64,000 bases of DNA from Chloranthus sessilifolius (Eukaryota > Streptophyta > Magnoliopsida > Chloranthales > Chloranthaceae): positions 84,352,097-84,416,096 of the forward strand of contig CM037590.1 of NCBI GenBank assembly GCA_021018995.1, written 5' to 3'. Below are positions 1 through 12,759 of the stretch, piece by piece (the first letter of the stretch is position 1; each line of letters begins with the position of its first letter). The position numbers were made by a program, and so were the translations under genes. The notes under the pieces are model-generated. The model worked only from the letters and a program-made list of their open reading frames with translations. It searched no databases and was not told the DNA's origin.

Positions 1-1840
1 CAAAGCGATTAAGTGCTGAAATTCAGGTGCGCAATTCAATTAAACGCCCGTAAACAAGTGCGTAATTGAAGGAAAACTTATAAAAGCTTTTTCTTTCTCT
101 CTCTCGAGAGGGCGTTGGACGAAAAAAGGTTATAATTTTTTAGAGAGAACGAGTTTTGAAACTAGAGAACTCCGAGCACAACCCACAGAACTTAATCATG
201 ATTTCGAGATTCAAATTTCTAATCTTCGAGATTTCTCTCCGCAGTCCCGACCCCTTAGGTAAGGATTTAATATTTTAGTTTTCGACCGTAGCTCATAATC
301 TCTAGATCTATTAATTTTTAACTTTATTTTTAGTCTTAGACCATAGCGCCCCTTTTCAGACCGAATCTTCTTTATATCTGGTTCTAGTTCTCTATTTCTA
401 GAACCAGTCATTAATTCATTGGTCCGATATACCGATCTTAGACTTTAATTCAATTCTAAAATCATGACTTACAGTCCTATCATTATTTTCTGGTTTTAAT
501 CCTTTGATTCAGAACCAGTCCTTAATCATACGGCCTGATTTCTCGATTTCAGATGCGAATTCAGTCTTAAAAATTTAACTTTAATTTTAGTTTCTTATTT
601 CAATACTTTCAAAATTTCTAAATATTAATCCTAATCTTATAATTCTAGTTTACAATTCAATTTGCCCCTATTATTCTGAAATCAATTCTGAAAAGCCCAA
701 AAATATTACCTTACCATCCAAAATTTAACTTTTTTTTTTCTCTTTAATCTCAACCACCCGATTTGCCCAAGGGAGCTTACAGAGGGTACTCGGGAACGAG
801 GCCAATCCTCCTTAGCATAGCGGGCTCAAACCCCCTTTTTTTAGAATTTTTTTTTGAATTAATAAATTACTTTAATTAGTTTATATCTAGACATAATTGA
901 TTATTCGCATTATTAGGACTTGATATAATTATTAGAGTATTAAATTAGAATTTTTTTTCCATTAGTTTTGTTAATTGATTATTCCAAATCTGAATTCTAG
1001 AAAATTTACTTTATTCATGATTAGTTATATTTTGCTATCATTAATCTGTCAATAATTAGGGTTGTAGAAAAATCAGTCTTTTTTTTTATTTCTATTGATA
1101 TTTGAATAAAAAAATTAAATTTATTGCTTTAATTAGGCCCGTAGTGAAAATTAGTCTTTTTTATTTCAATTAGAATTACAGTGGAATTACTACAATTGCT
1201 TTAATTAGAATCCCAGTATAATTAGCATGCTTAATTTTAATTAGAATATTATTGAAACTGGTACATATGCACTCCTAGTATCAATAGGAGACTGAAACTG
1301 ATTGGACTTTTAGTAACACTAGAACCTTGATACTCATCGGACTCTTGACAACATCAGAACACTAATATAACTCACCTTAATAAGCTCACACAACCAGAGC
1401 ATAATAATAATAAAATTGGGAAATCTAAACTGATCGGAATTATAATTACAAAGGGAAATAAGAGGAGAATTAAACTAACTAAACTAAGGAGAAACACTAC
1501 TGCTGACGTTCGTAGGCGGAAGATTTAGTATAGAAGTAACCTACACCCGCTTCATAGCATGATCATTGACGTGTTGCAGCGTCGTTAAATATTTGCAGCT
1601 GGTGATCGCAAACAAACTAGGAACCTTCCTAGATTTTTTTTTTTTTTTTAAAATTTATTTTTATCATTCCAAACACCACATCGCTAGAGTTCACTTGGAC
1701 AGAATTGGAGCCACTGATTCAACGGGAGCCGAGAGGAACCTCGAAAAAGCGCGCACCAATAGACTGGCGATCGTGATGAAACTTTTTTGTAAACTTTTCG
1801 TAGATAATTAGTTTTATTTTATTTCCTTATTTCCTTTCCC
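1..1840 (+). other. AT-rich 5' region of element B (LTR and/or leader), no gene
   Basis: No coding frame of interest is present. The region is AT-rich with degenerate internal repeats: GAACCAGTC followed by TTAAT occurs near 401 and 506, and AATTAGAAT-like blocks recur at 1150-1250. It precedes B's gag, so it should hold the 5' LTR end, primer site and leader. I could not find a convincing primer binding site or LTR border without the second LTR. Confidence 0.4.
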
Positions 1841-1843
1841 GTC

Positions 1844-3833
1844 GTGTCATTTAGATTCCTTTTTAGATATATGAGTCTTTGTCAGAGACTTGAGATGTCT
1901 GGCATACGTAGAGTAAGTTTAGGAGACCCTCCGCTGTGGGGATTTCATGACAACCTCGCATACGAGGAAGAACCGCCTTATACCTTTAGCCCAAGGCAAC
2001 CCGAAGTTAACATGGCGGGTGAATAAGAGAACCCCTTCTCCACACCACACGCCGGTAATAGCCATAACGATAGAAATAATAGCTCTGTACAAAACCTCAC
2101 CACTCAACAAATCGTAGAGCTTAGCATCCAAAGAATACAAAGAGGAGGTGATGACTCTGAGGAGTTGCTTCAAGGATTGGCTGCTGTAAATGAAACCATT
2201 AGGGGACAATAAAATTTGGAAGAGCAAGAGGGACAAGAAAGACCATCGCCTACCCCGAGTACGGTGTCAACTCGTGTCGCGTCATTGAGGCGACATGCTC
2301 ACACGCATTAGATAGGGCTAGCTTGCGGCTCGCACGACAGGACAATACCATTAAGATCGAAGATCTCCCTAAAATGCTTGACGAGTACATGGCCAAGAGG
2401 GAGCACCCTGGTCATTTATTCGGGTTCGATAAATTTTGTAGGGATGTCGAATTTAACCTGCCTATAGGATTCAAACCGCCAAAATTGATCAAGTATAATG
2501 GCATGAGAAATCCGAACCATCACTTAGCACTCTTTTGCAACGACTGTCGGCCTATACACGACAACCAAGAACTTCTTATTCACTACTTTCAGCGTTCATT
2601 AGAAGGAGAAGCTTTAGATTGAAACCTTTGACGATTTAGTTGGTCAGTTATTAGACCAATACAAACACTTGATCCAAGAGATAATCAGCCTTAGTGACCT
2701 GATGGCCACCAGGCAAGGACCTGATGAAGAGTTTGTTCACTTCGTCGCTCGATGGAAAAAACTTGCCGTGAGCACTGACACTTCAATGAAAGAAAAGGAC
2801 TCGATCGACATTATCATCGACAATACTAGGGAACCGTTAAAGAGCGTGCTTGCCATAAGCGATTGCCCCGACTTCACTGCCCCTCATTCCTGGGCATCCC
2901 GACTAGCACGACACATTAAAGGCGGAGACCTTGCCTTATCTATCATTATGTCCAAAATAGGCTCCTCTAGTGAATCCAAATAAAAAAATAAGAAGAAAGC
3001 CTTAGGAACTGAACAAGTCAACACTGTTGTTAACCAAGGACAAAACTCTAGTAACGGGAACTTCCAATTGTAAAATTTCAGACAAAATCAAAATCAACAA
3101 CGGTATACCAACCAAAACCAAGGTGTTAATCAACAAAGATACACGAATCAGAACTAAGGCCAAAACCAGGGTTAAGGCTAATACCAAAATAGAAATCAAT
3201 ACCCCAATACCTATCAGAACCAAAATGCAACACAGAACCGACCGGTCCACGAGCATAATTATAATAATGTCCCCCCACCGCAAAACTTTAATCCAACTAG
3301 AGGTCCCTACCAATCGAGGCGCGAACATTATCACCCTCTACCTGATACGATCCCCAATATTTTTTGATTTCTTAACACAGAACCTCCTCCGATTCCCACC
3401 AGAAAAACCTCGCCCATGGCCTACAAATCTAGATTACAATAAATATTATGCGTTCCATTGATATGCTAGACACAGCTTAGAGGACTGTTGGGTCCTCCAA
3501 GATGTGATCTATGACATGAGCGATCGAAACCAAATTGATTGGAAAGCATTGAGGAATCCTAACCCTAGAGACAACCAACCCCAACAAAACTTGGGGATCA
3601 TAAATAATCCCATGCCTAATCACAACCAAGGGGCACCGGCCCAGGTCACTACCATAGATCTCTCCAGTCAACCCTCGTTCCAACCCTCCACTTTAATCAC
3701 TCGCATCCAACTCTCCAACGCTCCTACTACCCTTGTGAGAGTCTTTTCACCCTCACATCCCTCGACCTTGATCACTCGTATCACTCCGCCAAACCCGCCA
3801 CCCTATCCAAAATTCACCCATATACGAGTCTAA
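1844..3833 (+). pseudogene. Element B gag (Ogre/Tat type), broken
   Basis: Gag forms the virus-like particle core in the cytoplasm. The N-terminal part reads from about 1844. The capsid-like part is 2323-2622, including LPIGFKPPKLIKYNG and HHLALFCNDC, and continues in another frame at 2669-2983 with DEEFVHFVARWKKLAV. This matches the Ogre/Tat gag pattern of a Y-(D/N)-G motif, then an FxxYxxRWRELA-like motif. The break at 2622 is a TGA where the family has Trp (GEALDW). A Gln/Asn-rich low-complexity stretch follows (3000-3460). The C-terminal linker with SLEDCWVLQDVIYDM and NPMPNHNQG lies at 3473-3640. Several frameshifts separate the parts, so it cannot make a full protein. Confidence 0.75.
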
Positions 3834-4163
3834 TCCTTTAGGGCTAGGAGACCATTTCTCCATCGTTCCCCACCAAAACCTTCGACCCCTCCAAATCCTG
3901 AACTAACACCCTTACCACCTCCCTCATCTGATTCTGAACCCGAGTTTGGAGACCATGCTCTTCAAACCGCAGCCCAAGTCGCCGCGTGGATAGAAAATGT
4001 CACTTGGAAGACCCCAAACCTCGGAAATGAAACGAAGACTGAGTGCTCACTAAACATAAAGGAAGGCGAGTGAGAAAAACTCTCTGACCCGCATGAGACC
4101 CTAGTCTCAACTTTCTTAGAATAAGAGGATTACACACAGTACCTCCTGCCTTGGAACGGTGCC

Positions 4164-5091
4164 GTGCAGGCCCATGCTCCGACCTCTAGTTTTACTCGCT
4201 TTACAAATACATCGACGTCGAGTCATGCTAGGTTCAGTCAACAGCCGACTTGCCCAATTCTCAAGTCTGGAACCAATTACCCACCTCCTCCTTTCCCTCA
4301 AAACAAGGATTTCATGAATGCGCCACAACTAGACGGGAACGCAAGAGAAAGAGAGGTTCACTTGCCGCCCCCACCTCACATCATTCCTCCGTCAATTCCC
4401 GCACCTCAACCACTTCAGCCACCCGTACCTAAGGCCCATCGACCATGCAAAGAGATTACACTCGAGCCAGGGCAAGAATACGACCTGTTATGGCACCTTC
4501 AAAAGATTCCAGCTCAGATATCTATATTAGAGCTCATCAAGAAATTCCCTGATCATCATTGATTGTTGGTAAGGATACTTAAGGACACACAGGTAGACGA
4601 GGACATGACCCTAGATCAGCTTCAGCAAATCGCCTCGGTCATGGCGCAACCTCCAGCACACACGTTCACTGACGCGAACATGCCTAAGAAGTCATTGGAG
4701 TGCCGCTCCTATATATCTCACAATCATCATTAGAGGATTCTCTGTACCTCATGCGTTAGTGGATATCGGAGTAGGACTCAATATTTACCCGCTCACGACA
4801 TTAAAGATGCTCGAATATACGAAACAAGATGTCAGGCCCTCGGCCCTGTCACTTATAGCTTATGACGGCTTACGCTATTTTATTAAAGGGACTATTAAAC
4901 TCCAGGTTCGCCTCGGACCTGTGACCAAGGACGTCACCTTCCATGTTTCTGATTCCGCTAGTGCCTACAATCTCATCTTAGAAAGAAAGTGGTTGGAATC
5001 AATGAAGGCCGTCACATCCATGTATCATCAATGCGTCAAGTTCCCATATGAGGATTCCATCGTCCATATATACGCTGATGCACCCCTCTAG
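4164..5091 (+). pseudogene. Element B gag-protease linker and aspartic protease, broken
   Basis: The retroviral-type aspartic protease cleaves the polyprotein. A Pro-rich linker (4164-4440) leads into EPGQEYDLLWHLQKIPAQIS, the conserved block before the protease in Tat elements. The protease core reads from about 4699: GFSVPHALVDIGVGLNIYPL, then NLILERKWLESMKAVTSMYH near 4969, the equivalent of the family's NLLLGRPW-x-HxxGAIPS block. The catalytic triplet is D-I-G, where the family usually has D-N/S/T-G. Stops at 4561 (TGA) and a frame change before 4699 disrupt it. Length and motif order match element D's protease at 55850-57045. Confidence 0.7.
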
Positions 5092-5112
5092 GAGATAGAC
5101 ATTGATTATGCG

Positions 5113-7370
5113 GCAAACATACCAACGACTCATGATTATGTGTTGAACACATGTCATATTCAAAGGACTCGAATCCTGAAAGAGACAACCGTAGCGGAAG
5201 TCCACCCCCCTACCTATCCTAGTTCTCCCCTGATGTGTCGACCAGAGTTGATGAGGAGAGAGCTTGGTCCAAACCTTGCCAAGCTTTATGACATCAACCC
5301 CACTGCAACCAAGGGATGGGATCTTATGTACCAACTTGGACACATTCCTCACACCGGACTCGAAAAGAATAAACAAGGTCGTGTAGGACTTATTGTCCCA
5401 ATGAAAATACGCAAGCACATAGGGCCAGGTTACCAATCAGACGGTTCATAAACCGACTTGTTCCCTGCCTCACCAAAATGGTCTCTGTATGATCACTCCG
5501 TCTACGGGACCACTAAGAAAGCCAATGCACCTAAGCAGAGAGAGGTATCCTTCACTAAATCCCAAGAAGTGGAAATTGACCAAATGGCTAAACTGTTCAG
5601 TGATTTGACGAACCTAAAAAATGATATTGATAAACCCCTCGAAAGAGTCAAACCCTTATTTGATCTCAAAGAGCCCATAGAGGAGAGGAAGGAAGAACCT
5701 CTCGAGCCTGACCCACAAGTAAAAGACTGGGAATCCACTGATGATGAGGACTTCCACATAGCTACCTCACAAGGAGATAAAGAATATTTATACTCAATAT
5801 GGGAAGAAGATGATGCCTCACAAGAAGAGTTTCACTCGTATAGCATCAACCTCTGCCTTGTCCTTAAAGGATGGGAATGCCCGTGGGATTCCCCTTATAT
5901 CTCTCACCCATATCAACCCCGTTGCGAGGCATGCACTTACATATTAGAACAATTTACTAGTGAAATTCGATATTTTGCGATGACAGAAGTGAGCGGCTCC
6001 GACCCTGTAACAATGGTAACAAGCAACAACTCACCAGCTCTGTTATCGACGTAAGAAGAAGGGAATTCTGATAGCCAGTTGACTAACCCAATAGGAACCC
6101 ATGCCCCACTCTTAGAGTTTGAAGAGGAGTTTGAGCTAGACACGCCTTCATCCCCAAATGCACCATAACTCCAAATATTTTGAAAATCGCTCAAGGAAGA
6201 GTGGCGACCTCCGCCAGGTGATAACGAGGACTACTGGATAGACCTCCCCGCACTCGAATTAGTAGAATAAGCCAACCTAGGACTTCAAGCCTTATCAGAT
6301 CAAGAAAGCGAATCTGATATTATTGTCGATTCTAAATTTAAAGGATGGGAATGCCCTTGGGGATCTTCTTGCATGTCTTACCATTACCAGCCTCGTTGCC
6401 AAGCATGCGTACTCATCCTAACATATTATGAAGATCAAGAGAAAGAGCTCCCTCCCCCTGGAGATCCTTTAGGAGACTCTCCTTCGCGGGAAGAGCAACC
6501 ATATCATATTTTTGAGAATGATAGTTCAATTGATTACGATCTCCAGAGATTCTTTGAGGAAGAGGCAATCAATGTGATAGAGGGAATCTAAACTACGATA
6601 CCCCTGTCACCCACGTCATTTATTCAGAAGATCTCATTAGATGAGGACTCAAAAAAAAATGCCAAATTTGGAACAAGTTCATGCCTCCCGAAAAATCGCT
6701 CAAACGGCTTTAGCGGCCGTCTCGCTCCCTCAATTAGAGGAAGCAGCTCTCCCGGCGCCTCTTGAGGCGACCGACCCTGCACCATATCTACTATCAAAAA
6801 TAAAAAAATAGAAAATGTAGAAAACCCTAAAAAATTAAAAATACAAAACTCAAAAAATTAAGAGAACCTCAAAAAAGAAAGGGAACCCTTCGTCTCGAAT
6901 CCATCGTCTGATCAATAAGGAGACTTTTCTCTTGAGACTACTATCCTATCTTCTACACTAGGACGTAAAGCATCCCGACTAAACAACAAGTCGGTGATCA
7001 TACCTGACAAGATACTTTATGACTTTGAGAGAAGAATTAATAGCCTTGACCTTTGCCTTATCAAAGATCTCTCGGTCATAAATTATGTCGATGAGGGATT
7101 ACTTCTTGCAAAGTTGAATCCCCAGTGTAGTAATTTCGCAGTATAGGAGATTACTGATGAGGAGGAAGGAACACTAGTCACCGAGGGGACGCAGGACCTC
7201 CAACGGGTTATTAAACGTTTCGATGAGCAAACTCAAGCTACCGCGAAATCGACAGAAGAAATTAACTTTAGTACCGAAGAGAAACCTAAGAAATTACTAG
7301 TTAGCGCAATGCTCAATCCTAAGGAACGCCAACATATTATGCAAGTCTTGCAAGAAACCTCGATTCCTTT
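5113..7370 (+). pseudogene. Element B protease-RT linker with G-patch-like segment and duplicated Cys motif
   Basis: This long, partly frameshifted stretch joins protease to RT. At 5290-5451 it has a degenerate G-patch-like segment (LGHIPHTGLEKNKQGR), at the place where Tat elements carry a G-patch. At about 5863-5940 the protein reads GWECPW, eight residues, then YQPRCEAC. At about 6340-6410 the same pattern returns as GWECPW, then YQPRCQAC, in DNA that is also clearly similar, so this is an internal duplication. A short frame starting with ATG at 6660 and an acidic frame (about 6830-7360, ending NPKERQHIMQVLQET) lead into RT. I do not recognise a known fold for the Cys motif; zinc binding is only a guess. 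Confidence 0.6.
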
Positions 7371-8484
7371 GCATGGTCCTATGAAGATATGCCTGGTTTA
7401 GACCCCAGCTTGGTAGAGCATCGGCTCGTCTTGGAACCCGACATGAAGCCTGTTAAACAAAAACTTCGTAGGATGCACTCACAAACAGCCCTTCAAGTCA
7501 AAGAGGAAGTTGACAAGTTACATAAAGTCAAATTCATCCGTGTCGTCCTCTACCCTAAATGGGTCGCCAACATAGTACTTGTCGCTAAGAAGGATGGCAG
7601 AGTATGGGTTTGTATTGAATTTTAAAACCTCAACCAGGCATGCCCAAAAGACGACTTTCCACTTCCACACATTGACCCTCTAGTCGACAACACTGTTGGG
7701 CATGAGATGCTATCCTTTATGGATGGTTTCTCAGGATATAATCAAATCAAATTAGCTGAGTCTGACCAAGAGAAGACTTCTTTTATCATACCCTAGGGAA
7801 TTTACTGTTACATCATCATGCCTTTTAGGCTTAAGAATGCAGGAGCCACGTATCAACACTCCATGATGGCCATTTTTCACGATATGATGCATAAATGCGT
7901 AGAAGTCTATGTGGATAACATATTAGTGAAGTCCCAAATGCCGGCAAGACATGTTGAAGCACTTTGACTGGTACTACAAAGAGCTAAGAAATATCAACTA
8001 AAAATGAACCCAAAGAAATGTGTCTTTAGAGTCACTTCCGGAAAGTTACTCAGTTTTATAGTTAGCAAGTGAGGGATTGAAGTCGACCCTGCTAAAGTTA
8101 GAGCCATCCTTGAGATGCCACCTCCCCGTGATATCAAAGAATTATGATGCCTGATAGAAAGATTGCAATTCATCAGGAGATTCATCTCCCAAGACAGATG
8201 CGATCCTTTCTACAGAATACTTAAAGGAGGAATCGAGTACGAGTGGGATGACCAGTGCCAGCAAGCCTTCAATAACATTAAAAGGTACCTCCTTAACCTT
8301 CCAATACTATCGCCCCCAGTTCCTGGAAGACCCCTAATCCTTTATCTCTCAGCAAATGATAAAGCAATGGGAGTAATTCTGGGATAATATGAAGAAGACG
8401 ATAAAAAAGAGAAGGCTATCTACTACCTTAGTAAGACGATGGTCGAATACGAACGAAAATACACTCCCATGGAAAAGACCTACC
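7323..8484 (+). pseudogene. Element B reverse transcriptase and start of RNase H, inactive, cut by element A
   Basis: RT copies the element RNA into DNA. The frame runs through FAWSYEDMPGLD (7370), VKQKLRRMHSQTAL, KWVANIVLVAKKDGR, MDGFSGYNQIKLAE and MPFRLKNAGATYQ. The catalytic YVDD appears as YVDN (VEVYVDNILVKS near 7905), which should destroy activity. There are at least seven in-frame stops, among them TAG at 7794-7796 where the family has Trp before G-T/I-Y/F. The RT-RNase H connection (PGRPLILYLSANDKAMGVIL) is at 8320-8385. The frame ends at TPMEKTYL, where element A is inserted; the rest resumes at 26970. Confidence 0.85.
8480..8484. repeat. Target-site duplication, left side of element A (CTACC)
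   Basis: CTACC immediately precedes the LTR; TTACC at 26970-26974 immediately follows the other LTR. One of five bases differs. Removing the element and one copy rejoins B's RNase H frame (ending TYL, resuming LVWAS). Confidence 0.85.
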
Positions 8485-9936
8485 TGTTAAGTTATTTTAG
8501 ATGCTTGCTGCTAACTTTATTGAAAACAGTGATAAGAATGTGTTAGTAAAAATAAATCAAAGGTGGATTGAAAAATACAAAGCAACAAGTCTAAAAATAT
8601 ACAGACTTGCAAGATACAGGGCCTGTTGTAGCAAGTTTTATTAAGTAAGAGTTTGTCCTACAGGAAAAATGGTCTAAAGCTCCAAGGGAGCCATCTTTAG
8701 TAGGCCCTCCAGATCTGATTATAGATCTGGCAATCCTAAATGGAAGGGGATTTAAGGTCACTATTGTTTAAATCCTATGGTAACCTAATGCCTAAACTAC
8801 AGAAATGGTTGAGAAGAATGATGGAGTGTGAGAAAATAAATATAAAAAGGGTGAGAAGTAAGCTATTAGGTACAGATCTGATGGGTTTTATAACTCAGAC
8901 TCAGATCTGCTGCTATAGAATTTCTGTCTAATGGCTACATTATCACCAAAGAGGAGAAAGGATCCAACTCACCCCTGTGCCACGATCCAATCCCTTATGG
9001 CTATAACCTGTCCACTCAAATGGTCACAGACTATCCAATAGGGGAACCACAGTCCATAGGTGGGTCAGAACATGTTTATCATTGTAGGCACTACTTCATC
9101 CAGGCTACGAGCTCAAGAATCCATAGGAACCTCAACCTCTAAAGTTCTGTGTGTGGGGCATAGGCCTGTAATGTGCACTAGCCTGGACACATAGGACCAG
9201 CAAGAGTTTGAGTACTAGCTTTAGGTCTAGCAGTTTACTGCTTTAGAAAGATAGCAATGATCCAGTCACAAGCCTATAATCCCTACAACCATATCAGATC
9301 TGCCATCTGATGGTGGGTCTATACAAATACAGGGGAGTCTGTCTCTGCACAATCTCTCACAGGGCTACAAGCACAAGTGCAGAGAAGAAGAATCTGTCTT
9401 AGATCTGTGGATTGGCCTTACCCTAGGGCTATAACCTGTCCACTTAAATGGCCACAGACTATCCACAGAGGCTATCCTCCTCACAGAGGTCTGAGACAGA
9501 ACAAGTAGATTACTGCCACTACCATGTTCACAAGGCTACCAGCTCAGGCTCCCATGGGGATTCAGATTTAGTGGATCCTGTGGTGGGGCATAGGCCTGCA
9601 TATGTGCCTAGCCTGGACACACAGGTCACTTGGATTTAAATAAATCCTTAAAAATAATCCTCCATTGCTTACAATACAACTTAGCAATGAAGGATCTCAA
9701 GGCAGCAGCCTTGTACAGAACAACCCTCAAACATCAATCCCATACATGTATAAGATCCTATTATAAAACTTCATTAAAACTATTCCAAATAGACATACAA
9801 AGGCATAGCCAGCAAGTGTTGGGCTATAGAGAGAAGAAAAAGGAAAAAGATGCTGCCTAAACCCTAACCTTAGCCTACTGGAACTCTACAGTCGATTCAA
9901 GAAGATCAGCCCATCTAAACCTAAACTAGGCTTAGG

Positions 9937-9945
9937 CTTATATAG
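9937..9945 (-). promoter_or_regulatory. TATA box of element A 3' LTR
   Basis: The - strand reads CTATATAAG, a good plant TATA box, about 975 bases into the LTR. The same motif is in the other LTR at 25982-25990. Confidence 0.6.
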
Positions 9946-10139
9946 TAAACTGTGGGAGCATTAGGGTTAGGAAAACCCTAATTTCAACAATGCAAACATG
10001 GCCTATTTCTGTTCCTTGGATGCCTCGGGGTGTGTGCATAGGGATTGGAGCATTGGAGTGCATGCCCTAGTTGCTGGAAGTTCCCAGACTGCCCCTGCAG
10101 AAGTGGGAAAAAGTTAAGATTTCGAGCCTCACTAGGTAG

Positions 10140-10680
10140 CAAGGGTTTCCTGGTCTTGTTGCGTGATAGAGTTGTCGTCGCAGGAATGAATTGACTTGAA
10201 GCTCTTGCAGTCGCGGGATAGATAGTTTGGTCATCGCGGGAATGCTCTAATCGTCGCGGGATTATACTTTCCATTTGAATGGCACAGGAATTACGCACGC
10301 AGTTCGTTCCTTAGTGAATGTCGCAGGGATCCCCGGGAAGAAGCAATATGCATAGGCCTCTGGATTGCATAAGCAGTTCCCTGAAGATCTGCATCCCGCG
10401 GCCACTGTGCGACAGCTGCACGTCGAAGTGCTTGGAGCTCTCTCTCCTCAGCGGATCGCGCGAGGATTAAATGCTCCTCTCTTGAGCTGCGTGAGACTAC
10501 GCAAGTGCTTACAACTGAGCCTCGTGAGAACTGTGCGAAGTCTATTTCTTGAGCCCTTCTGTCATTGATCTGCGTGAGAACAGCGTGAGCAGTTGGTGTG
10601 CTGCCTTGAGAGACCCGCAACAACTGTGCGAAGCATTCTTTCTGAATCAATTGAACCCTGTGACATCTGTGCGAGGCTCA
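10140..10680. repeat. CpG-rich short-motif array in element A 3' LTR
   Basis: Variants of TCGCGGGAAT/TCGCGGGAT recur (near 10152, 10208, 10234, 10253), followed by variants of TGCGTGAGA, TGTGCGAAG and TGTGCGAG (10487-10675). In the other LTR (26180-26730) the same sites read TGCGCGAGA or TGCGCGGAG, suggesting TGCGCGAG as the ancestral form. The array is upstream of the TATA box on the - strand. Confidence 0.55.
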
Positions 10681-10921
10681 CTTCTTGACTTGTTGCTGCT
10701 GTGCTTTGCCAATGCTGCAACCAAGTTCTCTGTCTGTGTCTAACTTCCTTTCTTCTGAGGAACTTCTGGGGTAAAAGTAGGCTTCTTAGCAGGGTTAGGG
10801 CCTTATCTGCAGCTGCTGCTTATTACCTACAAAATGGGCTTAACACGCATTTATTAAATGACTAAGGGTCTAACAGAGATTAAGTTAAGGGGTGAAAAGT
10901 GGTACTTTTCAGGTCTTAACA

Positions 10922-10933
10922 CACCCCCAAACC
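10922..10933 (-). other. Element A polypurine tract
   Basis: On the - strand GGTTTGGGGGTG directly precedes the 3' LTR start (TGTTAAGACC). Athila elements commonly have this kind of G-rich tract, where plus-strand DNA synthesis starts. Confidence 0.75.
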
Positions 10934-12759
10934 TAATCTTTGCTTGTCCCCTAGCAAAGCTTTAACTAATTAAATGCCACTTTCATAGGGATCACGGGTA
11001 CATTTAGCCTATGTACCAAGCCTTTTAAACCCCTAGGTGATCCCTTGTGGAGGAGTGAAGTCTTCTGAGGGTTTTCAGTGAAGACACCCACAAACTTCAC
11101 TATTAAAATAGTTAACAGTGGTGCAGTCAATGACAAAACCAATTTCAATGAATAAAGCATCAATCCACTTTCCTTTAGAATTCAGAGGAAATTGTAGCAG
11201 TAATGCAGGCAATTTAAAACTCAAAATTTCTTTTAGCATGTGTTTACATTTCCACCAATCACTTTACATTAGAAATTCAATGTGCACATATCAGTACCAA
11301 GCTTCCTATAAATTCGAAAATCAGATTGGATATAACCCCAATAAACTTACAAGTCAGACCTAATTCTCACCAGGGCTATCTCTCAACAATGAATATCTAG
11401 GGGTGTTCACATTTAAAGCAGCTCAAGAGCAGTTACAGACCCCAAATGGGCCTGCAAGCATGAGCATAAGCAAAGCTTCTAATTTCTGACATCCTCATGG
11501 CTTTTCACCATAGATTAGGCACTCCCTCATCTCCACCTGACAGCTCATTTCACTTTGATCTTCAAGGTCTTTTGAATGGGTTGTAATGTGTCTTATGGGT
11601 GAGGGATATAAAGAATGAAGGGGTAAAAAGGTCAAAATTAATAAATCAGCAAGGTAAGGAGTGACTCATGACTTCACTACCTTCATTTCATTCAACATAC
11701 TTCATCTTCCTTGATATTTTTCAGATTCAAAGTGGCCAACTTCTCTTCTTTTGTCCAATTTTCAGATGAAGGTATCCTCTTGACTTCTCTTTTCTCTCTT
11801 TATTTATTTATTTTATTTTTTATTTTTATTTTTTATTTTAATGAAATGCCACAACTGAACCACTGCTAGACTTATGTTCATATATTCCTTCTCTTTTCCA
11901 TTCACCACATGTTGCACTCAGCTGCCCACTTTCATCTCCTTCTCCTTTACCTTCTAAATTCTCAGAGTGAGGCTAAGGTTGAATCAGGTCTACAGGTTGA
12001 GGTGCAGGTACTCTAGTGTATCTTTGAAGAAAAATTGATTTAAAGGCTCAAAATATTTATGCAAAAGGGCAATTTCAATGGCTTGGTACTTTTAGGCTCA
12101 AACTGTCCAAATGAAGCCCTTGAATCATTTTCTTAGTGTCATGTGTTGTTGTCAACTAGTTTTGATGTGGAGGTGCCTAACTTCTAGTAAAAAGTGCTGA
12201 GTCAATCAAACCTTAGAGCAGAAAAAATATCAAAAACACTCCTCAACAGAAATTGATGGGTCAAAATCTCACTAGATATAGTCTTCTTTTTAACTCATGG
12301 AGTGTATTTTCACCTTTTTCTCTCCTCTTAGGTTTACTAGGTACTAATTTAAAATTTCTGATGTTAGCTTCATGGTGGTGCCAAGATTTTAAAATTTTCA
12401 GTTTCGAAATGTCTGCAAAAATATTTTAATTTTTCACAAATTTCTTCATTGCAGCAAGTTAGGTGGAAATTGACTTTATTCATCCCAATTACACCACCAC
12501 TACTGTACTAAAGTTAACTATTCTATTGGCAGACCTACCCTGCCACACCCCCAAACCATGAGGAGCAGTGTCCTCACTGGTTCAAAGGTCAAAAAGTGCA
12601 GGGTAATAGGCATAAAAAAAAAAAAAGTAAACATACACAGACAATATACACAAAGCAATATACAAAAAAATTCTATTAACTTAGAAAGAAATATACAACT
12701 GTAATTACAATGATAAGAAAAGAAGTGGAAAGGAAAGAAAAGCCTAACTATAATCTAGT
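10934..12759. other. Element A 3' untranslated region
   Basis: This is non-coding sequence between the end of the third ORF and the polypurine tract. It includes a TTTATTTTTATTTT tract (11800-11843) and an A-run near 12617. No gene is seen. Confidence 0.6.

Larger units (their letters stand above)
8485..10921 (-). repeat. Element A 3' LTR
   Basis: This 2437-bp direct repeat matches 24533-26969 along its whole length, starting TGTTAAGTTATTTTAG and ending GGTCTTAACA on the + strand. I count about 10 differences in the first 210 aligned bases, mostly transitions. Reading the - strand, a CpG-rich array (10680 to 10140) precedes a TATA box (9945-9937). Confidence 0.95.

Noticed and set aside
1690..1735. 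GAATTGGAGCCACTGATTCA as B's primer binding site
   Set aside because: It only loosely resembles a Tat primer site and cannot be tested without an LTR border.
9448..10743. Frames in A's LTR repeated in the other LTR
   Set aside because: LTRs are non-coding, the frames carry no recognised motif, and their conservation is explained by LTR identity.
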